From Halichondria panicea (Eukaryota; Porifera; Demospongiae; Suberitida; Halichondriidae), in NCBI RefSeq assembly GCF_963675165.1, contig NC_087392.1:2619001-2683000 (forward strand): DNA of 64,000 nucleotides. The letters run 5' to 3'. Position numbers and translations under genes: made by a program. Below the pieces are notes generated by a model. It was not told where the DNA came from. It worked only from the letters and a program-made list of their open reading frames with translations, and searched no databases. The stretch's first letter is position 1. Each line of letters begins with the position of its first letter. This document shows, in pieces, positions 56,001 to 64,000 of this stretch.

Positions 56001-59000
56001 AGTATCCAAAGTCACCTGCTTTTAAATGTTGAGCTGCACAGTGTATATGCACATTGTGTAGTTGTTTCACACTTATGATCATCTTGTGCAGTGTTCACAC
56101 TGAATGTAACGTGTGGTAGTGTGCCGGGAGAGGGGGACCTGATGATAGATCTCACAAGCACTGTGAACAACTCCATGCAGCTGCTGACGTCTTTTCTCAT
56201 CACTAAAGACTGTGGTGAGGGATTCGATACTAATACTTACCATGTAGCTGTTTCAAAGTTGTGCTCTAATAAAATTATGTTCGAATGTTATATTCGAATG
56301 TTGGCTAATTTTGTATTGAGAGGTCGCTTAGGTGGTACTGTACAGTGTACTTGTGGTTTCATGTGTAGTTTTGTCATTTGTACGTTTTCTTTACATTTTG
56401 CCTTGGCCACCAACACATTGTAATTAAGCAATCAGTGTTAATGACATTGTTTTCAACTCAAAAATGCTTCTAGTCATTAAAAGTCCAGTCGCACAATGGG
56501 CTGCCTTGGAAAGTGTGGGTGGAATGATTGATTTATGAATATTCATAGCCACTTATCATAACTTTTCCCATACTTTTAGAAGCTGCCATGACACTGACCG
56601 TTGTGTATGCTTAGTGTAACTTGAGAACATTACACGTACAATAACATGTGCATTAATTGTGATATTCCTTGTCTGCAGGCTCTCTACCACCAACAAGTTC
56701 GCTGTCTGCAGCAATGTCTCCAACGCTATCACCCACTTCAGCCGTCTTGACCTCCGCTGCCTCAAATTCCATGGGCTACACAGCTGCTGTTACTGCTAGT
56801 TTTGTACTGTCCAGTGTTTCTTTAGAGTCAATGACTGCTAATACCCAAACACAGACAGCTGGACTCAGTTCTGTATTTGGCTTTGATTCATCTTCTACTG
56901 GTGCCACAATACCAGCCACCAGTTCAGTGATTTTCACTCCAACTCCATCCAACCTTCTCGTGACCTCGTCTATTCAGCTGTTCTCCTCTGACCTCATTTT
57001 CACTCCAGCTCCCACCAATTCACAACCTTCTCTCACTAGTAGCTTGACCTTTTCCCCGGCCCAAACTAATGCTCCTTCCCTCACAAGCTCAATACATGCT
57101 AGCAGTCCGCCTGTCACAATGATGAGCTCTTCTCCTGGAATGCTAATTAGTCCCAGCCAGAGTTCGGAGATTGTCTCCAAAACTATACAGAGCAGTGTGT
57201 ATTATTCTCCAGAAATAACTTCACTTGTATATACCACATCATTCGCTACCACTAAAAGCATTTTAACAGAAGTGCCTACATTGACTCAATTAGTAACAGA
57301 AGCCACTCCCGAGATTATGAAAACCACTTCTATGTCAACAAGAGCTGTGCCATCCACTGCGGTACCAACAAAAGTGCTGACATCCACTCAAGCATCAAAA
57401 GAAGTGCTAACATCCACTGAGATACCAACAGAAGTACCAAAGTCCACTAACGTACTGACTTCCACTGCGGTACCAACAGAAATGCTGACGTCCACTGCGG
57501 TACCAACAGAAATGCTGACACTGACGTCCACTGCGGTATCAACAGAAATGCTGACGTCCACTGCGGTATCAACAGAAATGCTGACGTCCACTGCAGTACC
57601 AACAAAAATTCTGACGTCCACTGCGGTACCAACAGAAATGCTGACGCTGACGTCCACTGCGGTATCAACAGAAATGCTGACGTCCGTGATACCAACAGAA
57701 ATGCTGGCGTCTACTGCGGTACCAACAAAAATGCTGACACCCACTGCGGTATCAACAGAAATGCTGACGTCCACTGCGGTACCAACAGAAATGCTGACGT
57801 CCACTGCGGTACCAACAGAAATGCTGACACCCACTGCGGTATCAACAGAAATGCTGACGTCCACTGCGGTACCAACAGAAATGCTGACACCCACTGCGGT
57901 AACAACAGAAATGCTGACGTCCACTGTGGTATCAACAGAAATGCTGACGTCCGTGATACCAACAGAAATGCTGACTTCCACTGTGGTAACAACAGAAATG
58001 CTGACACCCACTGCGGTAACAACAGAAATGCTGACGTCCACTGCGGTATCAACAGAAATGCCAACAGAAATGCTGACTCCCACTGCGGTATCAACAGAAA
58101 TGCTGACACCCACTGCGGTATCAACAGAAATGCTGACGTCCACTGCGGTATCAACAGAAATGCTGACATCCACTGCGGTATCAACAGAAATACTGACGTC
58201 CACTGTGGTAACAACAGAACTACTGAATTCCACTGCGAATTCCACTCCGGTACCAACAAAATTACTGACATCCACTCCTGTACCAACAAAAGTTCTAACA
58301 TCTACTGCGATACCAACTGAGTTTGTCACATCCACTTCAACAGTTTTGACACCCAGTCCTACATTTGTGTCTTCCCCAGTGATAACTATGAGCTCCTCAC
58401 CACTAGATATGTCTACCATACTCTCGACCTCAATGTCCAGTTTTATAGAATCAAGTTTGTTACCGTCTTCGTCAATCTCAAGCTTTGTTACCACATTAAT
58501 ACCATTGTTATCATCGTCTGCTTCAACACCATCTGCTATGCCAACCTTTACCAATGTACCAATGTCACATTCTGTGTTTACCTCAAGCTATTCACGGTCT
58601 CTATCATTATCAAGTGGTTCAATACCAATCTCACCATCTTTATCAAGCTCTGGTGTGCCAGTACCATCTTTAACTTTAGCAGCACCATCAGTCACAATGT
58701 CAAGGCCGTTATCCATTTCGAGCTTACCGCGGTCTTTATCCTTATCACAAATCTCGGACTTTGTTATGTCAACACCATCATTTTCTAGTTTAATTGTGTC
58801 GACACCGTCTTTGTTGATGTCAAGTTCAATGTTATCTCCGTCATCAACTGTGTCATTTTTGTCATCATCCTCTGGTTCCACCAGTGAGCCTACAGGGACC
58901 GATCTCACACCCAGTAGCCCTGTCCTCTTCACCCTTCAGCTAACCAATTCTCGGCATCCCCTATCGACTAACTCCTTGCCACCTGGGGCGTCCCCTGAAC

Positions 59001-62000
59001 CCAATGAAACCGACAATGGAACAGGAATCCCAACTAAAGGTGGGTGCATGGGTGATTGTTATTTTCAATTTTGCTAAGTTATATTTCAATCAATGTGGTA
59101 TGTGGTTGCTGACATTGCTAGTTTAATTGCACAACATGTACAATACAGTACAGCTGCTCGCTTATCATAATTGGCATGTAATGCCTGTCCATCCCTCTCA
59201 TACCATCCCTGGGTGTGTCGCTTGCATAGTGCTCCATACTAACTTTATGTGAGCACTGTTGTAAGGAAGTGCCAGCACATTTTTATGGTTCTGGTCTCTT
59301 AAATATATAATTCCTAGCCTCATTTGTACACCTGGGATATCGCAACAGCATTATAATGGCTTCTATTATACAAGTTCCAACTATTCCTTATTTAGTCTAG
59401 GATATATATCCCAGTCATTCCCTTTTCGAATAGGTTTGCCATGATGGCCACTTTCCATCTCTGGTGCGGCATGATATCGCACTAACTAAAGGGAGGGGCT
59501 GCTCGCATCTAGGCGACACTTGTATGTTCACAGTCAGCTAGTGGCTATTTGAGGTGGACACTTGAGGATAGGCCAGTATGCCAGTATGGGTCATATCTTT
59601 ACTAACAAATTAATGTTTCTGTTTATGTTTGATGTAGAGCCTGAGCTGATGACTATACTTCTGATAGCGTTTGCTCCAGTGGTAGCAATACTACTACTTT
59701 GCATTATCCTAATATTCTGCTGCATATGCTGTATCCGTCGTAAGAAGAAGAAGACCAAACAGTAAGTTACTGACTGGCCCACATGCGCTAATTTAAAACT
59801 TGATCATTGAGTTTTAATGTTGCCATTTCTTACATACTTCACTGCAGTAGCTTCAATGATGACCCTGCGGACCTACCAGTGTCCATAGCAGAGTCCAATT
59901 TTGTGTTAGGAGCCGATGACTTCGAGGCATCTACCAAGAAAACTGAGGCACCTATTTCTCTATGGACGAGTGAGTGTTGTTTACCTGATGACCCTTTACC
60001 AGATACATTCTACTGCTCACATCTCGAATATTGAAGAGATGATCCTTTACCTTTGTGCTGACACATTGCTGCAGGTCTTCCTTGGGGTGTAGTTTCCACT
60101 CTTCCTAAAGTAGTTCAGGGAACAATTCACCCATACACTGTTGACAGAAGATCACTCAGTATACTATCAACCATCCACAGAGGTAACTAGAAGCAAGCGT
60201 TTGTGTTGTACATGTGATTAGTTCCATTGATTTGCAGGGACGTATGGGTGCATTGTGAATGGCCAAATGAGTGTGGACCGCACTGATCTTGTGGACGGGT
60301 ACAAGGGAGTCATGATGAAAATGCTTATAGGTGATCCCATGTAACAACACACTCAGCTAGACATTAAATACACGCTTGTATATTAATTTCCATGCTGCTG
60401 ACACACTGAGACATGTGTACATGCAAGACCCACATGCAAGACCCACATGTACATATGCCTCGGTCCCATGTCTACACTCTTTAGACCTACCGTATAGCGG
60501 CAAGCTCAGGATAGTGACGTTGAATCTTGCGGTAGAATAATTTCTTAGTTTTAATTTCGTATGATATGCTCTACAATACAAAATATACGAAAATTTCCAC
60601 CATACGAAAATAACCCACAATACAGTACAATGTATATACACTTGTAATGAAACTCTCCCACCAATGCATAATTATATAGGTTTCCAGCAAAATACAGGGC
60701 ATCACCAGGAGATTGCCAAGTTCCTCGAGTATGCCACTATTATGCGTGATCTTGACCACCCCAACATTTCCAAGGTGATGAATGTGAGCGTAGAGGACAA
60801 CTTAGCGCCACTGGTCCTCTACCCGATAGTGGAGTACGGGAACCTGCACACCTTCCTCACCTTTTGCCGAGTCTCACCCAACGAGAGTCCTCTCAATGTA
60901 AGCACCTACGTGTACATGTACGTGTACATACATTCTATTGTGATATGATGTAAAAGTTATTTTAGGCACCGTTATAAATTTGTCACAACTTTCACATTTT
61001 ATAGGTTTAGTGACTCTAGGTAGGTATGGTGTATTTAGTTGGTGTGTGGAGTGTTTAATTGTGGGCCTTGCTTACACAATCGTGAAAACTGCCATAGGCT
61101 GATGACTCACCGGAGTACCGTGGCTATGTACGAGCAAATGAGAACCTGGTATGGTGTGTGCCACTGAGGAGTGTTTAGTATGCTGTAGTGACAGTAGAAT
61201 GGGAACCTGGTATGGTGTGTGCCACTGAGGAGTGTTTAGTATGCTGTAGTGTCAGTAGAATGGGAACCTGGTATGGTGTGTGCCACTGAGGAGTGTTTAG
61301 TGTGCTGTAGTGACAGTAGAAGTATCTAGCTAGCATTAGCGGAGGGATAGCATAGCTAGAATTGTAAGAGAGTGATAGTAGTACTAGCTGGCTGAGAGGA
61401 TTATATAAGTACATATATGTATTTTATATTCAGCTCTATATTCAGCTCTGCTTTTGTGTGAGCTACGTATGTTCTGGGTTTTGTACTCTTGTCGTGGTAT
61501 TCACTACTGCTACATATTCAGTAATTGTCTGACATTGTTATTTAGAACAACTGTCATTGTTCTCTTTCATTGTTATCCTTTATTTCACAGCCGGTGACAT
61601 TTCAGTACAAGGTAAACTTTGGACTCCAGGTGGCATACGCGATGAAATACCTCAGTGACAAGGGGGTGGTTCATCCTGACCTAGCACTCAGGAACTGCTT
61701 GTGAGTCACCTGTGTACCTGTTCACAGTACTAGTAGCACTAAAGCTTCGGTGTGGTACATGTACATGTATGTATGCATGCTGGCACAAGAAAATACAGTA
61801 GTGCGTTACGTTCACATATGAAATGTTAAAACACAGTACATGTACCTACTGGGAACTGTTTCTTAGGGATACCACACATAAATGTATTATGTATGCAGGC
61901 TGGACACTAATTACCTGGTGAAAGTTAGTGATGGAGCCCTCTCTCAGGAGTTCTTCCCCAATTGTTATCACGTCATCAAGGGGGCTCTGAGGCCTGTGAG

Positions 62001-63659
62001 GTGGGCTGCCCCTGAGACATTCGCTGAGGGACTCTGTACATCACAAAGCAACGTGGTTAGTATTATGACTGGCTCTTTGTACTTTATAGTGTGTAATGAA
62101 GGTAGTTTCTACAGTGTTACTAATGAGGACACTGTGTTTTCTTGGTTTCTCTACATGAGAAGCATTATTGTACAGTTAACCCTGTAGTCACCTCGACACA
62201 TTTTGTTAACTCTTTGTTGTTCAATTCTGTCAATTTACTATCTCTCTCTTATTTCCCTCGTCAGTGGTCTTATGCTGTGACTCTATGGGAGATAATGACT
62301 AAGGCTGAGTTCCCATACAGAGAGGTGGATAATAACAGGAGCATCCCCTCTCACCTCATGATGGGGGCCAGGTTGGAGCAGCCTCCTGACTGCCCAAATT
62401 ACCTGTAAGTAACCTTAGTCCTGTACACTTCCCTGAGTGTTTATGTCGAACCGTATGAAGATTGAACTGTTTGCTCATGCCTGCACTTACATATGTCCTA
62501 TTGTCTTCTTTGTAGGTATGAGTTGATGCAAGCTTGCTGGGAAAGTAAAGCTGAACAGAGACCCAATTTTGGCTACCTTCACAGTCGAATTGAGCAGATT
62601 AATCAACAGCTAGCAATGGTTCAGGACGAATCACCCTTATCTACAAGAGTGGATGGACAATTGTACAGTCGGGAGAACTCCCAGGCGAGCTTAGATCACC
62701 CTTCCTCCCACCAATCACGACGCAAACGAAGTGGACGAAGCAGTTTATCAAAGAACAGTCCCTCAATCATGCGGAGGAGTATCAACAGCCGAGTGAGCGC
62801 AGCTGGCTCTGAGCATCTCAGTCTGACGTTTAGCGTGCTGAGTGGTGACCTGAGCGGCGAGTCTTCTAGTGAGGGGGAGGAGGGGCCTGAAATGCTGTCT
62901 CCGTTGGCAGAATCTGTGGTTTACCAGATGATACCGTCTCTCCTCAAAGATGACCCTGAAAACGACGTGAAACACTTGCCTACTACCTCACCTATGAATC
63001 TCGTTAATTCTTTCCTGGACTCTAGTAACAAAAACACAATCGAACTTAAAACTTCAAATTATGCACCTACATGTATTCCGTCAACATTAATCAGCCCAGC
63101 ACCCACTACACCCTCCACTGTCACAACTCGACTCACCCCCTGGGAGACGAATTCCTACACCTCCAGTCAGTTTGCACCATCGACTCTTCGAAGTGACGAC
63201 TCAGCAAGCACCCAACGTGCGGCATCTTCTCCGAGCCCTGATCTCACCAGCAAATCATCAATGTTTGGCGAGGACACAAACTCAAACCCTCGATTCAGCT
63301 ACATATCTCACTCTAATGCAGACACAGTCAGTAAAGCATCTATCAGCGAATCAGTGGGTGCATCAAATCCAGGTATGGATGACTGCCCTCAACCACCACC
63401 TAACCAAAACTCAAATATGCACACCCATAGTAACGGGCATCCAAAAATAAATGGGGCAGTTTTGAATCACAGCCTTGAAAGAATTGCTGACGCAGCAGAC
63501 TCCAGTGAAGTGAACACCAATGATATTAACGACTACGAGGGCACGCACAGTGATACCAAGTCATCAGTGAAACCACCGACTGGTGGTGATAGAACTTCTC
63601 TAGGTCTTACTGACCTTTCCAGTGACCTAATGGCAACTTTTGATAGCTGGAATCTTTAG
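53030..63659 (+). CDS. RYK: RYK-like WIF-domain receptor pseudokinase with giant Ser/Thr-rich stalk
   Basis: Fourteen exons: 53030-53153, 53862-54022, 55786-55888, 56092-56214, 56679-59039, 59638-59761, 59848-59969, 60075-60182, 60238-60330, 60680-60897, 61591-61700, 61899-62055, 62265-62404, 62516-63659; 1695 residues. A signal peptide ([15 protein letters not shown]) leads to a WIF domain (about 20-170: QVYIDSTDLEEY, SINATGDIPSPKSVF, NVTC...TKDC). Exon 5 is a Ser/Thr-rich stalk (about 170-957) with 10-residue repeats. Then come a membrane helix (about 962-985), RRKKKK, and a kinase-like domain (about 1063-1340): GTYGCIV loop, VMMK lysine, HPDLALRN for HRD, SDGALSQEFFP for DFG. The last matches RYK's DNALSRDLFP. 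A long disordered Ser-rich tail follows. RYK is a Wnt co-receptor; ligand binding here is inferred. Introns 1 (53154-53861) and 2 (54023-55785, with MITE D) are long. Confidence 0.9.
54074..54361. mobile_element. Mutator-like MITE D, 9-bp target duplication GTTAGTGGG
   Basis: Imperfect terminal inverted repeats of about 68 bases (tips tagactcgcaagcc and tagattagcaactc; shared core caaactccgtgtagagact). Direct repeats gttagtggg flank it (54065-54073 and 54362-54370). It has no ORF. It lies in intron 2 of the RYK-like gene. The TIR is older and more diverged than in MITEs A and B. Confidence 0.8.
57440..58330 (+). repeat. coding minisatellite, 30-bp unit, in the RYK-like stalk
   Basis: Tandem units close to tccactgcggtaccaacag plus aaatgctgacg encode STAVPTEMLT or STAVSTEMLT. 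Some units are shortened to 24 or lengthened to 36 bases, always in multiples of three, so the frame is kept. The unit order (AVP/AVS/AVT variants) suggests repeated unequal exchange. Each repeat offers three or four Ser/Thr for O-glycosylation. Length should vary between individuals. Confidence 0.9.
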
Positions 63660-64000
63660 TGTTTTTACACCATTTTTTGTTTTGAGCTGAATTTCCACTG
63701 TTTTTATATATAATGTTCGTGTGTATAATTATGGTGCAGGGTAATTTCAATGGGATTTCAATATAACAACAGAAATCATGCAGCTGGACTACTGATCACA
63801 TGCATTGAAAGGACATACAAATAATACTGACAATATAATTATCATGCAGTTAAAATGGCTAAATGATCAATCATAATCTTTTTATTGCAATATAATTATC
63901 TGCACATACTTATAAAACAACAACATACAACATACATAATTTATATACGCCTATAATTATACATGTTTTTTTATAGCTAATTATAATTAACTACACGAAC
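63660..64000. other. 3' flank of the RYK-like gene
   Basis: AT-rich DNA with many ataattat palindromes and no supported ORF. It contains the 3' UTR of the RYK-like gene. No canonical AATAAA is obvious. Confidence 0.4.

Noticed and set aside
57388-58554. Long minus-strand open frames antisense to the RYK-like stalk (388 and 196 codons).
   Set aside because: They are shadows of the tandem minisatellite, whose unit length is a multiple of three, so all frames without stops stay open.

Overview
The window is nuclear DNA of an early-branching animal, most likely a sponge. Its genes are metazoan families (FCHSD2-type F-BAR adaptor, CIN85/CD2AP adaptor, RYK receptor, UGCG, B3GALT6, DNAJC8, ashwin) interrupted by many short GT-AG introns. 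Genes are packed a few hundred bases apart, and short palindromic words such as tacatgta and ataattat recur everywhere. The species call is inference. All exon models were built by eye from GT-AG borders, reading phase and family similarity, without any alignment.

Layout. 1-123 may be the 3' end of an upstream gene. 260-6142 (+) is a 13-exon FCHSD2-like endocytic adaptor. 6562-8034 (+) is an intronless AIG1/Toc-like GTPase with a glycine-zipper tail. 8459-9428 (-) is ribosomal protein S16 (uS9). 10350-13690 (+) is an AAAP-family amino acid transporter. 13946-15748 (+) is an intronless POT-like transporter. 15844-36937 is a glycosyltransferase cluster: four B3GALT6-like GT31 genes (15844-17019 -, 17359-19342 +, 22466-23943 +, 35747-36937 -) and two tandem ceramide glucosyltransferase (UGCG, GT21) genes (24466-30527 + and 32023-35609 +). 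A small cysteine-rich gene of unknown type (20854-21852 -) lies inside the cluster. 37359-46612 (+) is a CIN85/CD2AP-like adaptor with three SH3 domains. 46900-47719 (-) is an ashwin homologue, divergent from RPL13A (uL13, 48031-49490 +). 49730-52190 (-) is DNAJC8. 53030-63659 (+) is a RYK-like WIF-domain receptor pseudokinase carrying a stalk of nearly 790 Ser/Thr-rich residues, part of it coded by a 30-bp minisatellite.

How the genes relate. The FCHSD2 and CIN85/CD2AP homologues both belong to the actin/endocytosis machinery. The UGCG pair makes glucosylceramide in the Golgi in known species. The GT31 genes resemble galactosyltransferase II of the glycosaminoglycan linker, but their divergence leaves the acceptor open. 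S16, L13A, DNAJC8 and ashwin are housekeeping RNA/ribosome genes; the two ribosomal genes share a CACGTG-plus-pyrimidine motif at their probable start sites.

Non-coding DNA is rich in small non-autonomous transposons. Four have TAG...CTA termini, long inverted repeats and 9-bp target duplications (Mutator-like). One is pogo/Tigger-like with a TA duplication. There are further TA-flanked families, palindromic hairpins, a large foldback at 19.65-20.52 kb and a perfect (GT) run of about 490 bp at 27.7-28.2 kb. I saw no tRNA, rRNA or CRISPR array.
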